The position numbers were made by a program, and so were the translations under genes. Below are positions 41,573-52,256 of a stretch of 64,000 bases of DNA, in pieces (within the stretch, counting starts at the first letter, position 1; every line of letters starts with the position of its first letter). Under the pieces are notes generated by a model that saw nothing but the letters and a program-made list of their open reading frames with translations, searched no databases and was not told where the DNA came from. Origin of the DNA: Sepiola atlantica (Eukaryota > Mollusca > Cephalopoda > Sepiida > Sepiolidae); the NCBI GenBank assembly GCA_963556195.1, contig OY744517.1, positions 84,607,214 to 84,671,213 of the forward strand, in the 5' to 3' direction.

Positions 41573-42190
41573 TCGTGTACGTTTCTCCAGAACACTAGCC
41601 CAGTCTAATGATACCAAAGCCTCACTGGTAATGGAATATTCTTATACTCACAATGGTTTATCATAGTCTTATTCACTCATTCCTTTTCAAACTGTTTTTC
41701 TCTTCATTCCTTCATTTGCTGCTGGCTTATTCTCAACTTTCTTTTTTTCTATCAAACATATATAGCGGCCTACTTCAGAATCAATTAGTTAAATCTGTAT
41801 TTTATATGGTACGCCTATACCCCCCCCCATTATCACTGCTAATTAAGTATTATTAGACTGGGCTAGTGTTGAGAAGTTATGGAGAAAGTTATAGGTTATT
41901 TGGACCATTCACATCTATAAAAGGTCTGATTTTAATACATAAATTCTTGTATGGTGTGATATATGTTGTTAATATTAAAGTATTGCAGTAATGTTTATGA
42001 AATACATTTGGTTTTTATATTAACAATATTATCAATCTTATATTATAAGTGTGGTGTCTTTCTGTGTCTATTTGTTTAGTGATGCAATTGAAAACAAGAC
42101 CCTATAACAAGATCAAACAACTTTTCGTAACTAAAGTTTCATGATGAATCCAATGGTGGTATTAGTTTTGTATTAGAGCATATTGCAATG
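41573..42190. other. AT-rich unannotated stretch
   Basis: Nothing recognised. Confidence 0.4.
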
Positions 42191-42195
42191 ATATT

Positions 42196-42443
42196 GTGGT
42201 GATCTTTCGTTGGTTTGGTCACAGTCAAAGAATGGATGAGAGTGCGTGGGTTAGGAGATGTAGAACAGTTGAGCTAGCAGGGTCAGTTCACAAGGGAAGG
42301 CCAAGGAAAGCATGGAACGAAGTGATAAGAATAGGTTCGAGAGAAAGAGGAATAAATAAAGATCTGGCTAAGGATAGGTTAGTTTGGAAGTCAATTTTCT
42401 GAAAGACGTCAAACACATGCCAGCATGTCAAAAAGACTTAAAC

Positions 42444-42478
<35 letters not shown>

Positions 42479-42480
42479 CG
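42196..42480 (+). pseudogene. RTE-like LINE C-terminus with (GAT)n tail
   Basis: An open frame reads VIFRWFGHSQRMDESAWVRR, CRTVELAGSVHKGRPRKAWN, EVIRIGSRERGINKDLAKDR and LVWKSIF. The RWxGH.xRM, GRPRK.W and DR..W words are the classic tail of RTE-like and related LINE proteins. About 40 bp of 3' UTR (GCCAGCATGTCAAAAAGACT) lead to a (GAT)n tail at 42447-42478. Only the extreme 3' end is present. A degraded relative is at 21-131. Confidence 0.88.
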
Positions 42481-42584
42481 TTCATGTCGAATATATGTAA
42501 ACAGCAAGGATAACGTTTTACTTTATTTTAATAATTTATAACAAAACAATTTATAACAAAGTCCTATAACAAAATTAAACCGGA
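42481..42584. other. Short spacer
   Basis: No feature; contains a short direct repeat AACAAA(A/G)(C/T)-type. Confidence 0.3.
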
Positions 42585-42945
42585 TTTTTTTGGGGTTAAG
42601 ATTTTATGAGCATCTGTTCCGATGGATACTGCACCCCATAGACTGGTATTGTCTTGGCCTTCGGGGCTTGATTTACGCCCGTCTATGGGTCTGTCCTGTG
42701 CAGTTTTAGGAGGTCCACCCTCCCAGGCTTTGCCTCCCCTCTTTGGGGAGGAGTAAGTTTATTGCTTACTGCCTGAGGCGCCCCTACCAGGGAATGCCGA
42801 CGGGCTACCCATGCAATTTTTAATGGCCAGAGTGCTCACTTTCTCGGGCGCTGGCTTTTAAAACCCCACTTTCCCGGCCTGACCTTGGGTCACATCTTAC
42901 TTGTGGGAGTAAGATAAAACAGGCCTTATGCCTAACTCCTGGAGA
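42585..42945 (+). mobile_element. U2-headed SINE, plus copy of a tail-to-tail pair
   Basis: A degraded U2 head (GGGGTTAAGATTTTATGAGC then ATCTGTTCC) is followed by the whole body: GGTATTGTCTTGGCCTTCGG, CTTGATTTACGCCCGTCTAT, CAGTTTTAGGAGGTCCACCC, GGGGAGGAGTAAGTTTATTG, ATTTTTAATGGCCAGAGTGC and a 3' end at CTCCTGGAGAGGAGTA. Confidence 0.88.
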
Positions 42946-43192
42946 GGAGTATTGATTTACTCCTCTCCAGGAGTTAGGCACAAGGCCAGTTTTTATCTTA
43001 CTCCCACAAGTAAGATGTGACCCAAGGTCGGGTCGGGAAAGTGGGGTTTAAAAATTGCCTGGGCAGCCCCGTCGGCATTCCCCGGTAGGGGCGCCTCAGG
43101 CGTAAATCAAGCCCATGCCATGACAATACCAGTCTATGAGATGCAGTATCCATCAGAACAGATACTACACTTTGATCTTACTATTAAATCAG
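42946..43192 (-). mobile_element. U2-headed SINE, minus copy of the pair, internally deleted
   Basis: The minus strand starts with TAAGATCAAAGTGTAGTATC (U2 nt about 20-40) and ends at the same 3' terminus as its partner. An internal segment of about 120 bp (from ACGCC to TGAGGCG) is missing. Confidence 0.88.
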
Positions 43193-43685
43193 AGCGTTTA
43201 ACCTTTTGAGAATTTGCATAAAAAATCTATGCTAAGAACAATGGAGTATTTGTGTGTATTTGAATAATAAAAAAAAATGAAGGATGCTTTTTACTTTTGC
43301 ACTTCTAACAATGTAAAATAATAAGTTTCTATGCTACATGTTTTGCTTTTGATTTCCAATATATAAGAACCGCTTTTATTCTTCAGACAACGCCGGTGTC
43401 TTTTCTTGTAATTTGTATTCTCTCCGAATTTTTTCTCGCTAAACATTAGAAGAATTCAGATGAAAAAAAAAAACTGTAGATGGAAATGATGTTCTTGCCA
43501 AACAAGCAATTCTCTTCTTTTATGTCGGATGTAAACATAACGAAAGAAATGTGAAAGAAGGTTGTTAAAAACAAAGATTAATTTCCCCTCAAAACAATTT
43601 TCTCTCCAAAAAATCAGTCTGTTATGCCTACGTTAAACACCCAAAAGTTTTATGAACTCGAAACAGAATTTAATGTATAGGAATT
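43193..43685. other. AT-rich unannotated stretch
   Basis: Nothing recognised. Confidence 0.4.
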
Positions 43686-43770
43686 ATCTAATATATGAAA
43701 TTAAGTTACCCGGATTTTAAAAGTTGGATCTAAATAGCATTTAGGCTGACCAATTAAACTTTGCTTCTGA
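43686..43770 (+). repeat. Fragment of the 12726/32670 dispersed repeat
   Basis: CTAATATATGAAATTAAGTT and CCCGGAT, GGATCTAAATAGCATTTAG resemble the 5' portion of the other copies. Confidence 0.45.
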
Positions 43771-44314
43771 CAAGCTAATTTTTATTTATTACTGTTGTAC
43801 TATGTTATTGGTAATATACTAACGCACTTCGCTACAATTTATTAAAAAAGATACTTATTCCAGCAAGAGATATCGTTAGACTAGAGGCATTTCGGGTTTA
43901 CAAAAAAAAAAAAAGCACCAGCCACTTACGAACTTAATAAACAGAAGCAATGGTGTAAGCGGCCTTTGGATTTGCTATTACATTAAAACGTTATTCTAAT
44001 GACAAAGGAAGTTATTACAACAGTAATCTATCACGAGAAAGGTAACTGTCAAATAAAAGTGTTTAATATTTTTAATTCTCAGGTGTTAAAATATTTACAG
44101 TTTTCGAAGCTATTTACATTCACTCCCTTTAGAAATAGAGATTAAAACATTGTTGTAATATTCAAATTTAAGTTTCAAACTCATATAAAAAAGAACAAAT
44201 TTATTTGGTTCAAAAATTTAAAAAGCCGAAGTAAAAAAAGAAAGCTCCAAGCTGATGTTGCATTTTTAAGCCATACATTGGACAATCTTTCTCCAGCTTA
44301 TTCAAATGCAAATT
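43771..44314. other. AT-rich unannotated stretch
   Basis: Nothing recognised. Confidence 0.4.
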
Positions 44315-44545
44315 TTTTAGATGAGGATTGATAATTTGTATTATTTAAATTATTCAGACTACTGTTCTCAATATCGGATGTTATTCTCACAACGTTTCGG
44401 CCGATGTAACCTCTGACCTTCTTCAGGTGTATCGTGTCGAACTCGGGAATTGTATTCTTACTATCTTAGGACTGAACCATTCAACCTCCAGACGACTGTC
44501 ACTTAGAACTGATTATTACTTAAAACTGTATCCGTTATGCCACGG
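44315..44545 (-). mobile_element. tRNA-headed SINE, minus copy of a head-to-head pair
   Basis: Minus strand: head CCCGTGGCATAACGGATAC, B-box-like GGTTGAATGGTTCAGTCCT, then CCTGAAGAAGGTCAGAGGTT, ACATCGGCCGAAACGTTGTG and the 3' CAATCCTCATCTAAAAAAT end. Confidence 0.8.
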
Positions 44546-44700
44546 GTCAGTGCGGGCGATACTAAGAATACAATTACAAATTACTTCAGATTTCTACCCG
44601 GTCATGGTTGATGGAACGAGAGCAAGCTACCCCTGTGGATTAAATAAAGGGTTCCATTCGAAATTCCATGCAGATTTCCGAGTTTTACAGAAAAATAAGA
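44546..44700 (+). mobile_element. tRNA-headed SINE body, plus copy lacking its head
   Basis: CTACCCGGTCATGGTTGATG, GTGGATTAAATAAAGGGTTC and ATTCCATGCAGATTTCC match the SINE body at 6455-6535. It starts where the minus copy's tRNA head ends. Confidence 0.75.
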
Positions 44701-44734
44701 ACAGTAGTCCATATAATATAAATGTAATCATCCT

Positions 44735-44930
44735 ATGAAATTCATATCTGGGTAGGTGGCGATCAGAGCACTCTTTCTTGCCTTGATAGAGTACAAAAGC
44801 GATTTCGTTATCTAGTGGACGGATGTGTTCTTCTGTTTTCTACACCCTCTTTCTCATGAAAGAGACGTTGCTAGTCTTTCTCTATCGTTAACTTGTATGT
44901 ATAATGTTGTGTGTACGTTTTATTTGTTCC
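44735..44930 (+). pseudogene. Diverged CR1/Jockey-like LINE C-terminal scrap
   Basis: A frame reads GGDQSTLSCLDRVQKRFRYL, similar to the LLDKVQKR-(V/A)-NLI segment of the main family. PLSHERDVASLSLSL occurs after a shift. A more distant subfamily. Confidence 0.55.
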
Positions 44931-45230
44931 TAATTAACAAATCTGGTAAATATATTGTACCTACTTTTCTTATCTGGCTTTGTGGACTCCAGATTACAGA
45001 GCCGTTATGTAGATAACATTTCAAACGTTTTTGAAATTGATGTTGTTTGGTGGATAGTTGTTACTTTTGAAATTCTAAAATGTTAAAATCAAGATAGAAA
45101 TTCTGATATTTTGGAAGAACGATTGCATTACAAAATGTATTCATAGCTCAATTCTAAAATCGAACTCATTCTTTCTTATTTTACCTTTGATAAAGTATTA
45201 AATGATGCAATTTTCTGATTTATTCACATA
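44931..45230. other. AT-rich unannotated stretch
   Basis: Nothing recognised. Confidence 0.4.
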
Positions 45231-45445
45231 ACTAGCAGGGCTACACAGCATCGCCCGGGGTCCTAACTTCTGTAAATTGCATAGATTACAGAAAAGTATA
45301 AAAGTAAACAAAACAATCTGCTAAATAGTGTAATTGGAGATGTTTATGTTCATTTTAAGACGATATCAAAATCAAAATAATTATGTCCAGATGAGGTTCG
45401 AACTCATAACGTCTTCCTTTAAGTACGTGTTCTAAATGTTCAAGT
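45231..45445 (+). repeat. CCCGGCGTTGC-family repeat with antisense tRNA-like part
   Basis: Begins AACTAGCAGGGCTACACAGC then ATCGCCCGGGG. At 45401-45440 GAGGTTCGAACTCATAACG is an antisense B-box-like word (GTTCGAACC), followed by an antisense A-box-like stretch. Confidence 0.5.
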
Positions 45446-45727
45446 CACCGAATCAATTTTGTATCTCACAGGCAAATGTTGCTTAAAACAAATAGAGTTA
45501 GATGATTTCGGTCTCCCTCCCCCTTTGTTAGTCAAATGCAGTGAATGGAAAGAGAGAATGAAAGCGATTCTTTCTGTCTTCTCTTCCGGTCGTCAGCCAA
45601 ACACAACAAAAGAAAAGGATATCAAAATATTTGTCTGTTGTAAAATTAGTACCCATTGATTTAGGTAGCAATATCAAGATTACGATCTTCTATTTTTTAT
45701 GACTAATAAAAAAATAGAGTTCAACGT
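45446..45727. other. Unannotated stretch
   Basis: The 66-codon frame at 45459-45659 has no signature. Confidence 0.35.
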
Positions 45728-46413
45728 TCAAACACCTCAGCTTAACATTCACAGGACACATGAACCGGGAAAAATACATACTGCCAAGTCTGCAGCAAAG
45801 AAAGTGGGCTCCCTTTACCGGGCTAGAAAACATCTCACACCTGTAAGTATCTTATATCTCTACAAAGCCATCATCCGCCCATGTATAAAGTATTGTTGCC
45901 ACACCTGGCCTGGTGCATCAACTACTAGTCTCTCCCTCTTAAACAGAGTCCAAAAAAGAGCCTCTAATCTAATAGGTCCCCACATTGTCTACCAAGCTGC
46001 AGCTCCAGTCCCATCGCTGCAATGTTGCATCCCTGAGCTTGTTTTACAAGTATTTCAATGAAATGTGCTCTTACGAACTTGCAGCACTTGTGCTCCCTCA
46101 ACGTAAATACCCCCACAAACATAGCAAGCAGCAAAACCCCATCCCTTCACTGTAGAGGTCCCCAGATGCTGGAAAGCTTTCTACTCAAACTGCTTCTTTC
46201 CTCGAAATGCTAACCTTTGGAATTCCCTCCATGCTCCCCGTTTTCCCGACTGTACAAACATGCAGCAGTTTAAATGAAATGTGAACAGACATCTCGCTGC
46301 ACAACTTTCTGCTAAGCATACCCCTATAAATCTTGACCCCTAATCACAGTAGGCCCTTACGTCTCAGTGGCAATATGACCCCTTGTTTGGGGTGAATATA
46401 AATAAAATAAAAA
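45728..46413 (+). pseudogene. 5'-truncated CR1/Jockey-like LINE, RT-end to 3' UTR
   Basis: Starts within the segment NVQTPQLNIHRTHEPGKIHT and runs AAKKVGSLYRARKHLTPVSI, LYLYKAIIRPCIKYCCHTWP, GASTTSLSLLNRVQKRASNL. A frameshift follows, then remnants of the C-terminal domain (VEVPRCWKAFYSNCFFPRN-type) and a 3' UTR with CTCAGTGGCAATATGACC. Its ARxxLTP..I...YKA..RP..EY/KYC motif is the conserved post-RT segment. Confidence 0.88.
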
Positions 46414-47394
46414 CGTATTGATCAGTTATTAAAATCGATGAAATCAATAGAAAATGATAATTTGTTTTTAACAACACAGACAGATATTTGCCCTATCTGA
46501 TTAACGAAGCAGACTTTGTTATCTAACTGTTCTTATTAAAACTATTAATGACAAATATAGAGGCGGACTGTCTTTACTTTGTATATTAGATATCTTTCAC
46601 AATTCGTCTTATATTTAACAAGACTAATTAAGATATACTAATTAAACAATCTTGCTGCAAATAAGAAGTATGCCTGAATGAAAAAAAAACGGGCTGTAAT
46701 AACATTAGAAACACATTTTATGAAAAACAATGACAAGGTCACTTTACTAGCCATTATTAGTATATATGAAATAAAGAGCTTTTAAGGAAAGGAAGAGAAA
46801 AGTTCTTATGAAAAGACCATTTCCTGGATAGTTCTTTTACTCTGATTTTTTTCTGTAGCCAAATTTAGAGTATTTATTCACTCAAGTCTCAGCTTAGTTT
46901 AAGCCTAGCAAAATAGCGATGCATGTCTTCTATTTTCTGACAAGCCCTAAGGATGCAATTGTTTCACTGGCAGACGTGTAACTATTAAAGTACTGAACAC
47001 TTTCTATGGGGACGAAAAAGAAGGTTGAATAAAAAGTGCAGGTGACAAGCACAGAAATAAAGTTAATTCGCCATTTTTAGAGAGGAGAACTAAAGGAAGC
47101 ACAAACAAAAAAAGAATCGAACTTGTCGAAAATGCTGACCCTTTAGCTATTAACGAACGATACCAATCAGTTCAGAGCTTTCGTGCACATATTTAACGTT
47201 CATTTAATACTAGGGAAAAAGATGATCGGCGAACAATTCTTATTTCAATCATTTAGAAAACAGATCTTTGTTTTCATGAGATCTCTGTCAGCTACACAAA
47301 TATTATAGCAAGAGAAAAGGTATTAACTTTTTTTCATTGAAGATATATGAAAAAATGGTTGTCACTTTTGACCTGGGCCACAACTAATTGACAC
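46414..47394. other. AT-rich unannotated stretch
   Basis: About 1 kb with nothing I can assign. Confidence 0.4.
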
Positions 47395-48345
47395 TTATGT
47401 CCTATGCCACAACTTGTAGTCACTTATTACCATGGACAAAGATTTTAATCTCTAAGATTCTCGGCCACAACTTGTCGCTACTTATAGCCTCGGCCACAAC
47501 ATGTCGCTACTTACAGCCTTGGTAACAACTTTTCGCTACTTAAAGCCTTGGCAACAACTTGTCGCTACTTAAAGCTTTGGCAACAACTTGTTGCTACTTA
47601 CAGCCTCGCCAACAACTTGTTGCTACTTACAGCCTCGCCAACAACTTGTCGCTACTTACAGCCTCGCCAACAACTTGTCGCTACTTACAGCCTCGTCCAC
47701 AACTTGTCGCTACTTACAGCCTCACCAACAACTTGTCGCTACTTACAGCCTCGCCAACAACTTGTCGCTACTTACAGCCTCGCCAACAACTTGTCGCTAC
47801 TTACAGCCTCGGCAACAACTTGTCGCTATTTACAGCCTCGGCAACAACTTGTTGCTACTTAAAGCTTTGGCAACAACTTGTCGCTACTTACAGCCTCGGC
47901 AACAACTTGTCGCTATTTACAGCCTCGCCAACAACTTGTCGCTACTTACAGCTTCGCCAACAACTTGTCGCTATTTACAGCCTCGGCAACAACTTGTTGC
48001 TACTTAAAGCCTTGGCAACAACTTGTCGCTACTTACAGCTTCGTCCACAACTTGTTGCTACTTACAGCCTCGTCCACAACTTGTTGCTACTTACAGCCTC
48101 GTCCACAACTTGTCGCTACTTACAGCCTCGCCAACAACTTGTCGCTACTTACAGCCTTACCAACAACTTGTCGCTACTTACAGCCTCGGCAACAACTTGT
48201 TGCTACTTACAGCTCGGCCACAACTTGTTACTTCAGGTTAAACTTGTCAACAGTTATAGTCCCAGCTTGTAGTTACTTATGGTCATAACTGCTGTTTAAG
48301 AGCTTCGGTCACAACAACTTGTCGCTACTTACTGCCTCTTACTGT
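47395..48345. repeat. 29-bp minisatellite (~27 good units, degenerate edges)
   Basis: The unit is AACAACTTGTCGCTACTTAC then AGCCTCGCC. Variable positions are CGCC/CGGC/CGTC, TCGC/TTGC and ACAG/AAAG, in patterns that repeat in blocks. Edges decay gradually (47395-47560 and 48215-48340). Since 29 is not a multiple of 3, each frame reads the same 29-residue period. All three plus frames are open for 300-700 bp (for example NNLSLLTASPTTCRYLQPRQ). Confidence 0.95.
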
Positions 48346-49270
48346 TATTAACTGATTGGTGTAAGAACAAACTCGAAAGAAAATAGTTTAAAGAAAATAT
48401 TAAAAGAAAATGTGATGTAATACAACTGGAAAAATTAATTTTTTTTAAATATATTTTTTTTTAAATTAATGATGATTAAAAATACAAATGTCTTACTCAA
48501 AAGTAACTGGTGGTCCGTATATAGTTAATAGAGGTATTTATTTAGTAATCACCATTTACGAAATATGTTTTGCATCATATGAAGTGACTGCAAAATGTCC
48601 AAGTGTTCAAGTATTTTCTATTTATTTACATCTCCGTAACTATATGACTAAACATCTAATATTATTAAACTCTTAATAATTAGATATAAACGAAAAAAAT
48701 AGTATTAGTCCGAATAATCTAAATAATAAAAAATGTATTGGTATTGCTATTTACTCTTAGCTGATGATAGCAAAAATGTTTTTCATTTTAAATTTATATT
48801 TGCCGCTGAAAATGAAGATGACTTCCTTCCGAAAAATGTTCCAAGCTGGATAAAGAATTTTCTGAAAGGAATTAACTCTAATTATATTTTAGTTTTCTGA
48901 AGAACATGGTGCCACAAACTGCAATAAGAAATGACTATTCAGAATGAAATATCGATTTGTGAGATGCAAGTTGACTAACTGTGAAAATCCAACAGACTTA
49001 ATTTGATATATAAGATATAAGAAGATATATACAGTCATAAAGTTAAGTGTGTGTACATGTTTATATATTTGTTTTTGTGGGATAAACTCTGAACCTAATT
49101 AACTGATCATTATGAAGTTTGAAAGAGTTTTTCTGCATTACAGTAGGTAATGTGGGGTATATTTGGTTTAATTTAATTTTTATACAAACTGACAAAGGGA
49201 GAGAAGCCTTCTTGAAAATTAATGCACCTATGGATTTAAAACTACTGGACATATTTTATGAAGTTTGGAA
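48346..49270. other. AT-rich unannotated stretch
   Basis: No LTR-retroelement coding remnant is seen next to the LTR at 49315, although internal sequence would be expected on this side. Confidence 0.45.
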
Positions 49271-49276
49271 AATTGG

Positions 49277-49313
49277 TAGTAGGTTGCGTGTTCAAATCAC
49301 GTCGGGGTCACCA
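49277..49313 (-). promoter_or_regulatory. tRNA-Trp-type primer-binding site, extended
   Basis: The minus strand starts one base after the LTR with TGGTGACCCCGACGTGAT, an 18-nt complement of the tRNA-Trp 3' end including CCA. The match to tRNA-Trp then continues for about 15 more nt (the T-loop and T-stem complement, TTGAACACGCAACCT) with at most one mismatch out to position 49278. Standard primer-binding sites end at the modified A58, so the extension is unusual. Confidence 0.8.
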
Positions 49314-49314
49314 A

Positions 49315-49995
49315 TGTTCGGGATCGCGTGGGTCGTGTCTCCCCCCCGATTATAAACGTGTTCAGTAAATCAAGCAATTGTTGCATGCAAAGACAGAGTA
49401 ATAATTAACAAACAAGATGAGGTAGTTCAAATAACGTTTATTGAACGTGTGTGTACATGGAATGATGAAGTGTGTGATGTATGCATGTGTGTCGATGGAA
49501 AACAGTTCTTGAATAGGTACGAGAAGAAATGAAACCGGCGTGGGAAAAGTCATTGAAAGCCGTACACAAAAAAAATGAGTTGAGAACTCTTACCATTGTT
49601 TGATCACGTGTTGACGGAAGAAACGTGTGTTGGTAGTTGTTTTGCCGAGACCAGGCCAAGAGAAAAGTGTGAGACAAAACGCTAATGTATTAGCGTCGTT
49701 CTGCCGAGGCCAATTGACCAGAAGAGAAGAGAGAAACGAAACGCTAGTGTATTAGCGTCGTTCTGTCGAGGCCAATTGAGTAGGAAAAAGCGAGTGAAAC
49801 GGAGCGCTGGTGCCAGCGTTGTTCTGCCGAGGCTGGTTGGTGAAGAAGAGAGAGAATTTCCGTTTGCACCTGGTTTTATAGTCCGAAGGGCAGATAACTC
49901 TGGTGTCGCTTTCCAGCGCCACCTGTTGGTGAAAAAGCGACACCTAACGGCCAACCGGTGCAGTTATGTTTTGAAAGGAAGAGGTAACTGCTACA
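49315..49995 (-). mobile_element. Long terminal repeat of an LTR retroelement
   Basis: On the minus strand: TG start (TGTAGCAGTTACC, at 49995), a U3 hairpin (GGTGTCGCTTT / AAAAGCGACACC, 49902-49952), a TATA box CTATAAAACC (49881-49872), about 60-bp tandem repeats downstream of it (49600-49850), AATAAA (49442-49437) and a CA end (CCCGAACA, 49315). The primer-binding site follows directly. About 681 bp. No gag or pol is present in the expected direction, so this is a solo-like LTR, a deeply truncated element or an integrated strong-stop product. Superfamily (Gypsy, BEL or retrovirus-like) cannot be told from an LTR. Confidence 0.82.
49600..49850 (-). repeat. ~60-bp tandem repeats with hairpins, in the LTR
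   Basis: CGTCGTTCTGCCGAGG-type anchors occur at 49694, 49756 and 49817, with a weaker one at 49635. Each of the last three is preceded by a hairpin: CGCTAAT/ATTAGCG, CGCTAGT/ATTAGCG and CGCTGG/CCAGCG. Confidence 0.85.
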
Positions 49996-50024
49996 AATGT
50001 AATGAATAAAACTTTTATTATATG

Positions 50025-50078
<54 letters not shown>

Positions 50079-50080
50079 CG
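50025..50080. repeat. (TA)n microsatellite
   Basis: TA tract with a TACA interruption, 30 bp from the LTR 5' end. Confidence 0.95.
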
Positions 50081-50117
50081 ACGAATCAAGAGTCTAGTAT
50101 ACGACTAAAACTAAACT

Positions 50118-50182
50118 ATAGTGATAGGGTATAATAAATTTAGATCTATCTAGAGAACGAAGATATTATACCCTATCACTAT
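50118..50182. repeat. Short inverted repeat
   Basis: ATAGTGATAGGGTATAATA and TATTATACCCTATCACTAT are 19-bp perfect complements with a 27-bp loop. Confidence 0.85.
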
Positions 50183-50339
50183 GTATATTACCCAAAATTA
50201 CAGATCTTTGTTTTATGCAACTTTTAGCTTTTTTGCTCTTGATAAAGCTCACGCAGCAGTTTGGCAAAACGTTGAGTGTTAGGTTTTCTGCTTTTCCTAT
50301 TTAATTCATACCGTCGGATTTATTTTATATTTTTATTTG

Positions 50340-50342
<3 letters not shown>

Positions 50343-50422
<80 letters not shown>

Positions 50423-50423
50423 T
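50343..50423. repeat. (TA)n microsatellite
   Basis: TA tract of about 80 bp. Confidence 0.95.
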
Positions 50424-50892
50424 ACTGGTGTTTTAATTTCTTATGATTGAGCATGTATGCATTTATCTCCTTTTGAACAAAGTTAAAGAAATGTATTCAT
50501 GCCAAAAATCAGTTTGAAGAAACAAACCTCATTAGAGGAGTTTAATAAAGTAATTAGCAAATTGATTTAAGCCAATGGGCTGAATATTGGAAGATATTTC
50601 ATTTTAATTTATTTAATAAATCAAATATTGAAGTTTCTAAGAATATAGAAAAATAATAATTTTTCTCTTCAGAAATTAGGAACTCAGATGCCAAAAAAGA
50701 AGTGCCAATATTTTATACGTGCTAATTAGAGTTTCTTTTTCTTTTACACTCTGTGCAGTGTAATGAGCTATCAATGATTTATTTTTAAGGGAGTAAGGGG
50801 AGGTCATGATAAAGGGGTCATAAACCCCTCTTAGAAAATAAATGTGTCCTTAATGGTTACACCTTAGTCTTTATTAGATTGCTGCCTGTTTT
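50424..50892. other. AT-rich unannotated stretch
   Basis: Nothing recognised. Confidence 0.4.
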
Positions 50893-50940
50893 GTTATCCC
50901 TGCAACCCGGGCAACGGCGGATAATCTTACTAGTTGTATA
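50893..50940 (-). repeat. CCCGG-family fragment (minus strand)
   Basis: Minus strand: ACTAGTAAGATTATCCGCCG then TTGCCCGGGTTGCAGGG, the same start as at 19650. Confidence 0.5.
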
Positions 50941-52190
50941 TATAGTTAAATTGTATAGGATAACGTCACGCTTTCAGATATCAAGAATGAAATTTGTGGA
51001 CAGTAAACATTTCAACTGAAAGTGTTCATTTTGCACTAATGCTCTTAATACCTGTCTCAGCAAAGAATGGATGACACTTTACTTGAACAAACAAATCTCA
51101 CATAACTTACTTACATTCCCAGACAGTAACAAAAAAGAACTCTGAGCTACAGAGTCAAATTTTGCTGACACTAATAAACGATGATTTACTCAATTGAGTT
51201 CAATTTGTCATAAGGTCACAGTCATTGGATACTTTAGAGAAAATTGCGTCTATTATACTGAGTATACTTTTCTCTATAAACTTGCTAACAATTTCTATGA
51301 AGTATGTCTAACAAGTTATGCTCGATACAAAGCAGACGACCAGGACAAATTCAAAAAGCAAATTTATTTAGTGTAGAACAGTAAGATTGATTTCTTTTAA
51401 AGAAAGCTTGTCTCAAGATATGACTGTGGGCACTTTTAGAGGTTTCTATGCAAGGAAGAGGCTGTTTCCTGTTTCAATATCCCTCAGGATTTATTACTCA
51501 CTCCTGCACCAGACAAACGTCTATAGGGGCATCACCAGAAAATTTTTCACTGCCGATTTAGATTGAACTGGAGCAGGGCGTCTTTCTCAATCAGGATCGT
51601 TTGACCTTTGAATGGATTTTCAGGAGATGTAGTAAATGTACCAAAGAGACTGCAATTCAAGGAGATATAGTAAATGCGTCAAAGGTGAACTTAGACAGGT
51701 GCTGGGCGACTGTATCCTCTTCTGTGTAAATTTCTACCACCTCTTTCCTACATGGCAACTGAAGACTGCTCGTTTTATTTCATGCCAACATAATTGAATT
51801 GAATTGAACTGAGTTTTCAGTAGATAAGGAAATGAATATTTTGAACAGGAACTTTTAAGGACTAATAACTCATTTTATATATTAAATTAGAATACCCGTC
51901 CCTTCATGGATTCACCAAATGTTAATATGAATGTATTATCTGTATTTTTTCAACTGATGAAAACTGAATAATCTTGTGTTTTACTGTTCCCCTTAGCTAG
52001 ATCTCAGACTGACAGAATTAACCCCCTTCCCTCGTGAATAAAGAAAGATAACCTCCAGATAAGCTGAGATGGTACCTACAGAATTCCTAGTCTATAATAC
52101 AATTTATACATCCAACTGATCATTAAGGTTTGGAATAACGAGAAGAAACCTAATGCCATTTTATTCCACCTCCGTTTCAATAACCCCACT

Positions 52191-52193
<3 letters not shown>
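50941..52193. other. Unannotated stretch
   Basis: 51480-51780 has a short internal duplication (AGGAGAT(G/A)TAGTAAATG at 51623 and 51660). An AGAATACCCGTCC word sits at 51891. No gene. Confidence 0.4.

Positions 52194-52253
<60 letters not shown>
52194..52253. repeat. (TA)n microsatellite
   Basis: TA tract. Confidence 0.95.

Positions 52254-52256
<3 letters not shown>

Noticed and set aside
47559..48272. A 237-codon plus-strand frame as a repeat protein
   Set aside because: It is the translation of a 29-bp minisatellite that is open in all three frames; no domain, start context or flanking exon supports it.
47395..48345. CRISPR array
   Set aside because: Units are contiguous 29-bp repeats without unique spacers, in a eukaryotic context.
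49682..50009. Overlapping 63-90-codon frames
   Set aside because: They lie in the LTR tandem repeats and U3; no retroelement protein motif.
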